A DNA stretch of 64,000 nt, from NCBI GenBank assembly GCA_964503125.1, contig CAZCZE010000001.1:62001-126000 (forward strand). The letters are read 5' to 3'. The translations under genes were made by a program, and so were the position numbers. Source of the stretch: FEN-1219 sp964503125. Lineage in GTDB: Bacteria; Pseudomonadota; Gammaproteobacteria; Steroidobacterales; Rariloculaceae. This document shows positions 1-7,462 of this stretch, in pieces (positions within the stretch are counted from its first letter, which is position 1; every line of letters starts with the position of its first letter). Below the pieces are notes generated by a model. The model was given only the letters and a program-made list of their open reading frames with translations. It did not search any database and was not told the origin of the DNA.

Positions 1-167
1 ATTGTAGAACCATGTGATCTGCCCTTCGATCTGGTGATGCGAGCCAACCCGTCAGTGCGCTATCGAACATATCCAACAACGAGCGGGTACGTAAATTCCG
101 CTATTCAGAGCGAGCTCATGTCGCGCTAACGTCGCGTGCACAACAAACCCTCAGGAACTGACATTCC

Positions 168-1007
168 ATGACAACGTTCGCGTCCACACAGTCGTCAGGT
201 GAGTCGTTCTCTGATATCTCGATCGGTGCAACGAGTCGAATGCGCAGTGGGTGCATCGACGCAACGCTCCCCGCAGCGTGCCCGACCGACAATCTTTTGC
301 TGGCGGCGCTGCCCACGGGGGAGTATCGAAGGCTGCTGCCGCATCTGGAGCGGGTGCCCCTGCGCTTCGGCAGGCCCCTCTCTGAACCCGGTGAGCGCGT
401 AATTTATGCCTATTTCCCAACGACCAGTGTCATTTCCCTCCTCACCCCAGTGGAGGGTCACCCTCCGGAGGAAGTAGGCGTTGTGGGTAACGAAGGCATG
501 ATCGGGGTCTCGCTCCTCCTGGAGGGTGAATCCGCGCGGGGACCGCACCGCGGCACTGTCGTCCAACGCTCCGGTCACGCCTATCGGTTGCGAGCCGAGA
601 TCCTGGTGAGGGAGTGCCGCGCTAACGTCGAGATGCGCCAGCTGCTGTTGCGCTACACGCAGGCGCTGATCACGCAGATCGCGCAGACCGCGGTCTGTAA
701 CCGGCATCACAGGGTGGCGCAGCAACTGTGCCGGTGGCTGTTGCTCAGGCTGGACCGGTCGTCGGGCGACGAGCTGCGCACGACCCAGGTACAGATCGCA
801 GCCCTACTGGGCGTGCGCCGCGAGGGGATAACCGAGGCGGCACGTGACCTCCGGCGGGCCGGGATCATTCGCTGCCGGCGCGGCTCTATTATCGTGCTGG
901 ACCGATCGGAACTGGAACGACGGGCATGCGAGTGCTACGCAATGATAAGAAAGGAGTATGCTCGACTGCTAGCCAATGGGCGCCGCCGTGACCACCTGGC
1001 TGCATGA
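168..1007 (+). CDS. Crp/Fnr-family transcriptional regulator
   Basis: A 279-residue protein with the layout of the Crp/Fnr family: a cyclic-nucleotide-binding-like beta barrel (about residues 45-160), a long dimer helix (about 165-200) and a C-terminal winged helix-turn-helix (about 204-250, TTQVQIAALLGVRREGITEA followed by a wing). The N-terminal region lacks the four-cysteine cluster of true Fnr, so an oxygen-sensing iron-sulfur centre is unlikely; the effector cannot be named. The ATG at 168 has AGGAA upstream at normal spacing; the first 30 or so residues look disordered, so an internal ATG at 240 is an alternative. It lies in the same direction as the PAS and CheB-CheR genes that follow and may control them or be read with them. 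The family is certain, the target genes are unknown. Confidence 0.85.
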   Translation: MTTFASTQSSGESFSDISIGATSRMRSGCIDATLPAACPTDNLLLAALPTGEYRRLLPHLERVPLRFGRPLSEPGERVIYAYFPTTSVISLLTPVEGHPPEEVGVVGNEGMIGVSLLLEGESARGPHRGTVVQRSGHAYRLRAEILVRECRANVEMRQLLLRYTQALITQIAQTAVCNRHHRVAQQLCRWLLLRLDRSSGDELRTTQVQIAALLGVRREGITEAARDLRRAGIIRCRRGSIIVLDRSELERRACECYAMIRKEYARLLANGRRRDHLAA

Positions 1008-1075
1008 CCCACGTGAGCGCCAAACGCTGCAAGCTTGCATCACGCTGTGTTCTGCTCTCGACCACTGGAGCCTAG

Positions 1076-1678
1076 ATGTCGACATCACCCTTTGAAACGA
1101 ACGAGCATGCGCGATTGCGCCGCGACGCCGAAGCGCGCCTCAAAGAAGGCTCTGCCCCGCCAGCGAAAGTCTGGTCGACCGGTGCGAACGCGCTGAGCCT
1201 GCTGTACACGCTGGCGAGCTCGCCGGCGAGCGCTGCCGATGCGCTCAAGCTGCTCCATGAGCTACAGGTTCACCAGGTCGAGCTGGATCTGCAGCATGAG
1301 CAAGTGGAAGCCACTCGGCGTGAGATCGCCGAAGACTTGGCTCGCTACAAGGGACTATACGAAGCCGCGCCGGCAGGCTATTTCAACCTCGACGCCTCAG
1401 GTCACATCCTCGAAGGCAATGTGGCCGGTGCAGAATTGTTCGGACTCCGCCTGGCCGACCTGAACGGTCGCCGTCTCGAGAGCTTGCTGGCGCCAGCCAG
1501 TCGGCCCGTGCTGCTCGAGTTACTGCAAGAGTTGCGCGCAGGCGTCTCCAGAGCCTCCCGTGACGTGCAATCCGGCGGCAGAGGGGCGGAAGCGCTTCGG
1601 GTCGCAGCAAGTGCCGCTCCCGACGGCGCATCATTTCAGCTGGTCTTTGTGCCTCTGACCGATCGCAATCCGAATTGA
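1076..1678 (+). CDS. Single-PAS-domain protein with coiled coil
   Basis: A 200-residue soluble protein. Residues about 58-92 form a charged, heptad-like helix (LLHELQVHQVELDLQHEQVE), which runs into a PAS domain (about 92-165, with GLYEAAPAGYFNLDASGHIL typical of PAS starts). No output domain follows, so it is a stand-alone sensor or adaptor. This short coiled-coil-plus-PAS architecture is often found beside CheB/CheR fusion proteins in soil proteobacteria, and here the CheB-CheR-PAS gene begins 86 bases downstream. The PAS fold could bind a small ligand or a partner PAS domain; no ligand residues can be identified. Probably cotranscribed with the next gene. Confidence 0.75.
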   Translation: MSTSPFETNEHARLRRDAEARLKEGSAPPAKVWSTGANALSLLYTLASSPASAADALKLLHELQVHQVELDLQHEQVEATRREIAEDLARYKGLYEAAPAGYFNLDASGHILEGNVAGAELFGLRLADLNGRRLESLLAPASRPVLLELLQELRAGVSRASRDVQSGGRGAEALRVAASAAPDGASFQLVFVPLTDRNPN

Positions 1679-1764
1679 CGCGCGCCTGAGCCTTACCGAG
1701 CCACCCACCTGGGATTGGCCTCCGGCAGCGTGGAAGTCGACTCCGGTTGAGAGCAAGCTGTCGT

Positions 1765-4359
1765 ATGGCTTCTTCGACGCCTAATTCTCGCCACAGCCCG
1801 GCGCGCGAGACGCGCATCGTGGGGATCGGCGCCTCCGCGGGGGGCCTGGCGGCGCTGGAGCAGTTCCTCGAGCAGGTTCCGCCGAAAAGTGGCCTGGCTT
1901 ACGTCGTGGTGCAGCATCTCGATCCCACGCAAAAGGCCATGTTGGCGGAACTGCTGCAACGCGTCACCGCCATGCGGGTGTATGAAGCCAAGAGAAACAC
2001 GCACGTCGAGCCGAACTGCGTGTATGTGATCCCGCCCAATACCGAGCTCAGCGTAGTCAATGGTACGTTGGATCTGCGCACGCCCGTCGAGCCGCGTGGC
2101 ATGCGACTGCCGATCAACGTCTTGTTTTCCTCCTTGGCCAGCACTCAGGGTGAACGCGCCATCGCAGTGGTCCTGTCCGGCATGGGAGCGGATGGCACCG
2201 CCGGCCTGCAGGCCGTCAAGGCGATGGGTGGACTGACGGTGGTGCAGCAGCCGGAGACTGCGCAGTTCGACTCGATGCCGAAGAGCGCCATCGCCGCGGG
2301 ATCTGCCGATATCGTCGCTGCGCCTGCCGAGATGCCGGCCCGAATCTTGGCCTGCATCGATCAGGTGCCCGATCTCGGCGCCGCTGCCGATGACGATGCG
2401 CGCTCCGCGTCCGCGCCCCTGCACGACATCTTGGGGCTGTTGCGGGGGCGAGCTCGCCACGATTTTTCGCTCTATAAACCGAGCACGGTGCATCGACGGA
2501 TCGAGCGGCGCATGGTCATCCATGGCATCGCCACCCTGACGCATTATGCGCAGTTCCTGCGGCACAACCCGCAGGAGATCGATCTGCTGTTCAAGGAATT
2601 GCTGATCGGCGTGACCAGCTTTTTTCGTGATCCCGCGGTCTGGGAATATCTGGCGGACGTCGCGCTCCCGCAACTACTGGCCCGGCGGGCCGCGGAGCAG
2701 AAGCTTCGCGCTTGGGTGATCGGCTGCTCGACGGGCGAGGAGGCGTACTCGCTGGCCATGGTATTCACCGAGGCCGCCCAACGGCTGCCGCAGCCGCACG
2801 CGTTCACGCTGCAGATCTTCGCGTCGGATCTGAGCCCGGATGCCATCGTCAGCGCACGGCGCGGCCAGTACCCCGTATCGATCAGCTCCGCCGTATCTGC
2901 CGTTAGGCTCGCACGGTTCTTCACCGCTCACGATAACCACTACCAAATCAGCCAAAGCATTCGCGACATGGTGCTGTTTACCCAGCACGACGTAGTGCTC
3001 GACCCGCCCTTTACCAAGGTCGACCTGATTGCGTGCCGCAACTTGCTGATCTATTTCGACGCCACGCTACAGCATAGGCTGCTGCCTCTGTTGCACTACA
3101 GCCTGCGTGCCGACGGCGTGTTGCTATTGGGCAGCTCGGAGACGGTTGGAAAATTCGGTCATCTGTTTCCCCCCATAGAGTCGAAGCTGCGGCTCTATTT
3201 ACGCCAGGATGTTGGATCCCTCGCCGGTGCCGACTTCCTGATGAAGTCGTTTCCTCCACTGACTGCGATCCCCAAGGAACGTCACATGGCGCACCCGAAT
3301 ACCCCGACGCAGAACACGGACAGTCTGCAGGCGGCTGCCGACCAGTTGTTGCTGCAGGTGTATGCGCCCGCCGCCGTGGTGCTCAGCCCCGACGGAGACA
3401 TCGTCTACATCAGTGGGCACACCGGCAAATATCTGGAGCCGGCGGCCGGCAAGGCCAACTGGAACTTCCACGCCATGGCTCGCGAGGGCTTGCGCGCACC
3501 CCTCGTCAACGCCCTCAAGCAGGCCGCTGCGGAGCGAGAGCCTCAGCGGCTGAAGGGCCTGCACGTGCAGGTGCCGGGCGGCGTGCAGATCGTCGATGTC
3601 ACAGTTCAGGCCATCCAAGAGCCCACTGCGCTGCGAGGCATGATGATGATCGTGTTCTACGATATCGCACCCGCGCGGGCCGGCGGCCGTCGACGCAAGG
3701 GGCAAACCGAGCTCGAGGTGGCTCATGCGGCCGAGCTGCAAAGACTGCGTGATGAGATCCAGACTCTGCGCGAGGATTCGCGTGCGGTCAGGGAAGAGTT
3801 GCAGTCGGCCAACGAGGAGTTGCAGTCCACCAACGAAGAGCTGCAGTCGACCAACGAGGAGTTGACGACCTCGAAGGAAGAAATGCAGTCGATGAACGAG
3901 GAACTGCAAACGATCAACAACGAGCTACAAACAAAGCTCGACGATCTTGCGCTCGAGCAAAGCGACATGAAGAACCTGCTCAACAGCACGGAGATCGCCA
4001 TTCTCTTCCTGGACGAGCACCTGAACGTCAGGCGCTATACGGATCGCGCGTCGACGATCGTCAACGTTCGGGAAAACGACATTGGCCGGCCGCTCAGCGA
4101 CCTGACGACCAGCCTGCAATATCCGGCCCTGCACGACGATGCGCTCGAAACTCTGCGCACGCTGGCTTTCTCCGAGAAGCAAATCGCGACCAACGATGGC
4201 CGGTGGCTCTCGGTGCGCATCATTCCTTACCGCAGGCTCGACAACGCGATCGACGGGGTGGTGATCACGTTCGTCGACGTCACTGCCACGAAGGAGCTGG
4301 AGTCGGCGCTGGCAAAAGTGTCGGCCCCGTCAGCTGGGCGGGATGCTTACGCTCGCTAG
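1765..4359 (+). CDS. CheB-CheR-PAS fusion protein (methylesterase/methyltransferase hybrid)
   Basis: About 864 residues. The N-terminal CheB methylesterase domain carries GIGASAGG with the catalytic Ser, VVQHLDP with the His, and GMGADG with the Asp. A CheR methyltransferase domain follows (R-rich helix near HRRIERRM, SAM-binding segment WVIGCSTGEEAYSLAM, and IACRNLLIYFD). Next come a degenerate PAS-like stretch, a long coiled coil with repeated EELQSxNEEL units (3790-3950), and a C-terminal PAS domain. Members of this family often end in a histidine kinase; here translation stops after the PAS domain at 4359, so there is no kinase. The ATG at 1765 is preferred over a TTG at 1747. No chemoreceptor or CheA is visible nearby, so the protein probably serves a non-flagellar signalling pathway with the Crp/Fnr and PAS neighbours. 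Confidence 0.9.
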   Translation: MASSTPNSRHSPARETRIVGIGASAGGLAALEQFLEQVPPKSGLAYVVVQHLDPTQKAMLAELLQRVTAMRVYEAKRNTHVEPNCVYVIPPNTELSVVNGTLDLRTPVEPRGMRLPINVLFSSLASTQGERAIAVVLSGMGADGTAGLQAVKAMGGLTVVQQPETAQFDSMPKSAIAAGSADIVAAPAEMPARILACIDQVPDLGAAADDDARSASAPLHDILGLLRGRARHDFSLYKPSTVHRRIERRMVIHGIATLTHYAQFLRHNPQEIDLLFKELLIGVTSFFRDPAVWEYLADVALPQLLARRAAEQKLRAWVIGCSTGEEAYSLAMVFTEAAQRLPQPHAFTLQIFASDLSPDAIVSARRGQYPVSISSAVSAVRLARFFTAHDNHYQISQSIRDMVLFTQHDVVLDPPFTKVDLIACRNLLIYFDATLQHRLLPLLHYSLRADGVLLLGSSETVGKFGHLFPPIESKLRLYLRQDVGSLAGADFLMKSFPPLTAIPKERHMAHPNTPTQNTDSLQAAADQLLLQVYAPAAVVLSPDGDIVYISGHTGKYLEPAAGKANWNFHAMAREGLRAPLVNALKQAAAEREPQRLKGLHVQVPGGVQIVDVTVQAIQEPTALRGMMMIVFYDIAPARAGGRRRKGQTELEVAHAAELQRLRDEIQTLREDSRAVREELQSANEELQSTNEELQSTNEELTTSKEEMQSMNEELQTINNELQTKLDDLALEQSDMKNLLNSTEIAILFLDEHLNVRRYTDRASTIVNVRENDIGRPLSDLTTSLQYPALHDDALETLRTLAFSEKQIATNDGRWLSVRIIPYRRLDNAIDGVVITFVDVTATKELESALAKVSAPSAGRDAYAR

Positions 4360-4468
4360 CGAACATACCGCGCTCAGCGAATCGCGCAGTCTTCAGATGC
4401 GCGGCAGAAATGCCGGCGAAACGTAAGTACTTGTCGCAATGCCTGCCCCCGAGAGGGGCGGAGGTTCT

Positions 4469-4666
4469 ATGAAGATGTTGGCTGCAATCGTAATCGTGTT
4501 GCCGCTTTGGGCGTGTGCGTCCCAGTCCGGGGGCCCGTTCGAGCGAGCCGGAAGAAATGCCGACGACGCGGTCGAGGGCGTGCGCGAGGGCGCCCAAGAT
4601 GTCATCGAGGGCGTGCGCGAAACTGCGGAAGACGTAGGTGACGACGTGCGTCGGCGCAGGCGTTAG
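4469..4666 (+). CDS. Small entericidin-like lipoprotein
   Basis: A 65-residue protein from the ATG at 4469, which has GGAGG eight bases upstream. The first 17 residues are a lipoprotein signal ending in the lipobox LWAC, so the mature protein would begin with a lipidated Cys. The rest is a short amphipathic helix made of near-repeats (VEGVREGAQDV and IEGVRETAEDV), ending in RRRRR. It resembles small stress lipoproteins of the entericidin/YnbE type only in size and signal. It converges with the bufferin operon, 31 bases away. The export signal is convincing, but the function is unknown. Confidence 0.6.
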   Translation: MKMLAAIVIVLPLWACASQSGGPFERAGRNADDAVEGVREGAQDVIEGVRETAEDVGDDVRRRRR

Positions 4667-4697
4667 CCGGCGCGGTGTAATGAGGGCCGGAAGGGCG

Positions 4698-5132
4698 TCA
4701 ATGTCGATTAGGGCGCATCGCTCTGGCGATCGCGTAGTCGAGGGATAGCACTCCAGGCCCACGAGTCAGGATGAGCAGCAGCGCGGACGCCCACATCAAA
4801 TGGTCGCTCCACGCATTCGGATACACGAGCAGTTGAATCACGGCGATCATGCCGAGCAGCGGTAGTGTGGCGAGCCGCGAGCCGAGTCCCACGAACAGGA
4901 ATACGGGTACCACGAGCTCGACGGCCGTCGTGATCTGCGCCGCGAGCACGGGATCGAGCAGCGGCACTTGGTACTCGTCGCGAAACAGCAGGATCGTGAA
5001 CTGCCACGACTCGATTTTGAGCAGGCCGGACCGAAAGAACACGGCGCCGACGCCGAGTCGCATGGCGAGTTGCAGCAGCGACAACGGAAATCGCTCGAGT
5101 CGTTGCGTCAATGCGAAGAACTGCTGCTTCAT
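4698..5132 (-). CDS. bufD1: DoxX-family membrane protein, bufferin operon subunit BufD
   Basis: A 144-residue membrane protein with about four transmembrane helices and the DoxX pattern (LAMRLGVGAVFFRSGLLKIE near residues 23-42; a central VELVVPVFLFVGL helix). DoxX proteins are quinone-linked or redox-associated inner-membrane proteins. In bufferin operons a DoxX-type protein is the fourth gene, and it is proposed to help the redox chemistry or maturation of the copper-binding peptide. Its ATG overlaps the bufC stop codon (ATGA, 5129-5132), so translation is coupled. It is the last gene of the operon and meets the small lipoprotein gene tail to tail. Confidence 0.85.
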   Translation of the reverse strand: MKQQFFALTQRLERFPLSLLQLAMRLGVGAVFFRSGLLKIESWQFTILLFRDEYQVPLLDPVLAAQITTAVELVVPVFLFVGLGSRLATLPLLGMIAVIQLLVYPNAWSDHLMWASALLLILTRGPGVLSLDYAIARAMRPNRH

Positions 5133-5902
5133 GATTTCGATTCCGTGTTGGTGACAAGACCCTCCTGCACGAGCCGTCGCAGCGCCTCACCGGGATCGAA
5201 AGCCGCGTCGAGCTCGAGCGCGAGGCCGGCAGCTGCCGCGATCGTGCTGCCGGTCGCGAGCTCCCCGCGAAAGATGAATGTGGCGTGATCGAGCCGCGTG
5301 ATGCGTAGCGAGCCTCTCACGCCAAGCACCTCGATGAACGTGTCCGAGGGGGGAAGTGCCCAGCGCTCCGCGTTGGCGGCGCCGCTCAGGTACGACGTCA
5401 TGAGCTCGTCCACAGGCCATGCCGAGCGCAGATAGCGGAGCCCCGGTTGAAGCACGAGTGGCGAGTCCATGAGGCGTTCGGCGCCGGCGCGCACGACCTC
5501 GGCCCACGAAAGCGGTGCAAAGTCGACGGCGATGGACGCCTGCCCGACAGCCCATTCGAGCTCGGCAAACGACTCGACATGCGACGGCGCGACACCGGCG
5601 CAGTGGCGCGCGAGGAACTGCGGAAAATCGCGGCCATACTCCGCGATGCAGGGCTGACGTGGCGGCAATGCATGCACGTACGCGCGCGCTGCGGAGCTCG
5701 CGAGGCCGGTGCCCAAGAGCCATGCGCAAGCAGGAAACTTGTCGCGCAGCGCGCCCGTCAGGCTCGCTTCGTAGTGTCTTTGGTGGATCCCGAGCCGCTT
5801 GACGGGATCGGTGCCGCCGACGAGGGCCAGGCCGGCCGGCTCGGTATCGCCCACGGTCAGGGCGCGCGTCACGAGCGTTTGCACCTCAGCCAGCGACTGC
5901 AT
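5129..5902 (-). CDS. bufC1: DUF2063-family bufferin maturation partner BufC
   Basis: A 257-residue protein of the DUF2063 (HvfC/BufC-like) family: a helical N-terminal domain with RLGIHQRHYEASLTGALRDK (residues 36-55) and FPACAWLLGT, a YGRDFPQFLA segment, then an alpha/beta C-terminal domain. In this family the protein partners a DUF692 enzyme, recruiting or presenting the precursor peptide during modification of its cysteines (role known for MbnC/BufC-type partners, inferred here). It overlaps the end of bufB by 17 bases and the start of bufD by 4 bases, as expected for subunits made together. Confidence 0.85.
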   Translation of the reverse strand: MQSLAEVQTLVTRALTVGDTEPAGLALVGGTDPVKRLGIHQRHYEASLTGALRDKFPACAWLLGTGLASSAARAYVHALPPRQPCIAEYGRDFPQFLARHCAGVAPSHVESFAELEWAVGQASIAVDFAPLSWAEVVRAGAERLMDSPLVLQPGLRYLRSAWPVDELMTSYLSGAANAERWALPPSDTFIEVLGVRGSLRITRLDHATFIFRGELATGSTIAAAAGLALELDAAFDPGEALRRLVQEGLVTNTESKS

Positions 5903-6785
5903 GGGGCTCGCCCTCGCTGAATGTCGCCGCCGCTACGGCATCGGCCCGATTCGCTTCGGCCAACAATTGCGCGAAGTCGGGAATCTCGTTGTCCCATTCG
6001 ATCAACGTGGGTCGGGGGCCGAAACTCCGCAGGGCATAGGCATAGAGATCCCACGCGCCCGCATCGATCGCACCCGCGTGCGTGTCGATGAGAATCTCGC
6101 CGCCCGGTGTGGCGTCGTCGGCTTCGCGCGTGAAGCCGCCGAGGTGCAGCTCCGCCACGGCGTGCGCAGGAAACTCATCGATGTAGCGGTAGGCGTCGTA
6201 ACCCATGTTGGCCGCGCTCAGGAACGCATTGCTGACGTCACAGAGCAATCGGCAGCCGGTGCGCTCGACGAGCTCGGCGAGAAACTGCGTTTCCGTGAGC
6301 GTCGACGCGGCGAAGCCCAGATAGCTCGCGGGGTTCTCGACGACGTAAGGCCGCCCGAGGGCGTCTTGAACCTCGTGCACGTGCGTCGCGACGATGCGCA
6401 GCGTTTCGGCGTTGTACGGGAGCGGCAGCAAGTCGTTGAGATACACGCCTCGATGCGTGGACCACGCGAGATGGCCGGAGACGAGGATGGGGTCGAGCTC
6501 GTCGACGAGTGCGCGAAGGCGCGTGAGGTGCTCGCGATCGATGCCGGTTGCGCTGCCGACGGATAGACCGACGGTGTGCAGCGACACCGGATGGTATCGC
6601 GCGACGTTACGCAGCAGCTCCCACGCGTGCGGGTTTGCGAGGAAATTTTCGGGATGCACCTCGAGCCAGGCGGCCCCTGAGGCGCCGGCCGCCACCTCGG
6701 CCAAGTGCGGGAGCCGCAGGCCCACGCCCGCTGCGCGTGTCTCGCGACCCCCATCCTTGGTTCGAGTGGCGACCGTGCCCTTCAC
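5886..6785 (-). CDS. bufB1: DUF692-family multinuclear iron oxidase, bufferin maturase BufB
   Basis: A 299-residue TIM-barrel enzyme of the DUF692/MbnB family. Conserved stretches expected to carry the His, Asp and Glu iron ligands are visible: VSLHTVGLSVGS, VSGHLAWS, ENPASYLG, CDVSNAFLSAANMGYD, ELHLGGF, IDTHAGAID and LIEWDNEIP. Enzymes of this family use a multi-iron centre and oxygen to convert cysteines of a precursor peptide into thio-heterocycles. The start is taken as the GTG at 6785, two bases after the bufA stop codon and with AAGG upstream; the open frame extends further but would overlap bufA. The substrate is inferred to be the adjacent BufA peptide. Confidence 0.88.
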   Translation of the reverse strand: MKGTVATRTKDGGRETRAAGVGLRLPHLAEVAAGASGAAWLEVHPENFLANPHAWELLRNVARYHPVSLHTVGLSVGSATGIDREHLTRLRALVDELDPILVSGHLAWSTHRGVYLNDLLPLPYNAETLRIVATHVHEVQDALGRPYVVENPASYLGFAASTLTETQFLAELVERTGCRLLCDVSNAFLSAANMGYDAYRYIDEFPAHAVAELHLGGFTREADDATPGGEILIDTHAGAIDAGAWDLYAYALRSFGPRPTLIEWDNEIPDFAQLLAEANRADAVAAATFSEGEPHAVAG

Positions 6786-6787
6786 GG

Positions 6788-7060
6788 CTACGCCTTCGGC
6801 TTGAGGCTGCCCGCGACGATGCGCTCGCAGTAACCCGCCGGCACGAAGATCCACGCGCGCGGGTCGGCGTCCGCTCTCGCGGTGCCGGCGCACGAGTTGT
6901 TCCCCGTGGAGGCGCAGTCGTTCTTACCCGCCTTGGCGATCCCGTAGCACTTCTCCGCCTGGAAGGAAGGCATGGGGGCCGGGCCAGCTTGCGCAGAAAT
7001 GAGCGCCGGGCCGGCAATGGCGGCGGCGAGCGCCGAAGCAATGAGTACGCGTTTGTTCAT
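6788..7060 (-). CDS. bufA1: DUF2282-family bufferin precursor peptide BufA
   Basis: A 90-residue secreted peptide. Residues 1-25 are a classical signal peptide (MNKR, then a hydrophobic core, cleavage likely after ISAQA). The mature part carries exactly four cysteines (C38, C49, C57, C78) in the family pattern EKCYG, KNDC, NNSC and GYC, as in DUF2282 proteins now called type 1 bufferins. Bufferins are ribosomal peptides whose modified cysteines bind copper in the periplasm and protect against copper stress. The ATG at 7060 has a strong AAGGAG ribosome site. It is the first gene of bufA-B-C-D, and a SigF-like promoter lies about 75-100 bases upstream. Confidence 0.92.
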   Translation of the reverse strand: MNKRVLIASALAAAIAGPALISAQAGPAPMPSFQAEKCYGIAKAGKNDCASTGNNSCAGTARADADPRAWIFVPAGYCERIVAGSLKPKA

Positions 7061-7134
7061 GAAAAGCTCCTTACGATTTAGACGTGTTGGCGCAGCAGCG
7101 CCGTGGTGCTGGTCAAATCGACCAGTGCTCGGTG

Positions 7135-7161
7135 ATTCGCCGCAGCCCGCAAAAAGGTTAC
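7135..7161 (-). promoter_or_regulatory. SigF-type ECF promoter of the bufferin operon
   Basis: Reading the minus strand, GTAACC (7161-7156) is followed after exactly 16 bases by CGAAT (7139-7135). This matches, as I recall it, the GTAACC-N16-CGAA promoter of the Caulobacter SigF heavy-metal regulon, which controls bufferin genes there. Transcription would start near 7128 and give a leader of about 65 bases before the bufA ATG. No SigF/NrsF pair was recognised in this window, so the sigma factor may be encoded elsewhere. Confidence 0.65.
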
Positions 7162-7335
7162 GTGGGTCGTAAACTGGGTTTGCTGACCATGACAGAGTCA
7201 AGTCGCGCGGGAAGGTATGCCCACATCGTTCAACGTCGTCGGTACGAAGGCGCACTTAGGCGCCCTGCGGGGCGCTCAGGTTGGCGGCTTGAGCAGATCC
7301 GAGGTGCGGCGCGTCGTCTGTGGCAAACGACGGAT

Positions 7336-7419
7336 TCGCCTACACCAAGCTCACGAGCGAGCAGATCGCCGCCAAGCTCGCGGCGTTTACGGGGCCGCGC
7401 AGCGCGTCGCCGCTGTCCG
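7336..7419 (+). pseudogene. Duplicated 5' fragment of the MoaF-domain gene
   Basis: These 84 bases match 15405-15488, the start of the double MoaF gene, at 82 of 84 positions. The piece encodes YTKLTSEQIAAKLAAFTG and the following residues in the same frame, then the similarity stops abruptly and the frame runs into unrelated sequence before the TonB receptor gene. It is a gene fragment left by a duplication or rearrangement. It lies upstream of the bufferin promoter, between bufA and the end of the TonB receptor gene. Confidence 0.9.
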
Positions 7420-7462
7420 GCTGCTCGCGCAGGGACCGCACCCGCTCGTCCGGCCGCCGCGA

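Noticed and set aside
1..167. Partial gene at the left edge
   Set aside because: No frame with coding pattern or family motif continues from the edge; it is treated as upstream region of the Crp/Fnr gene.
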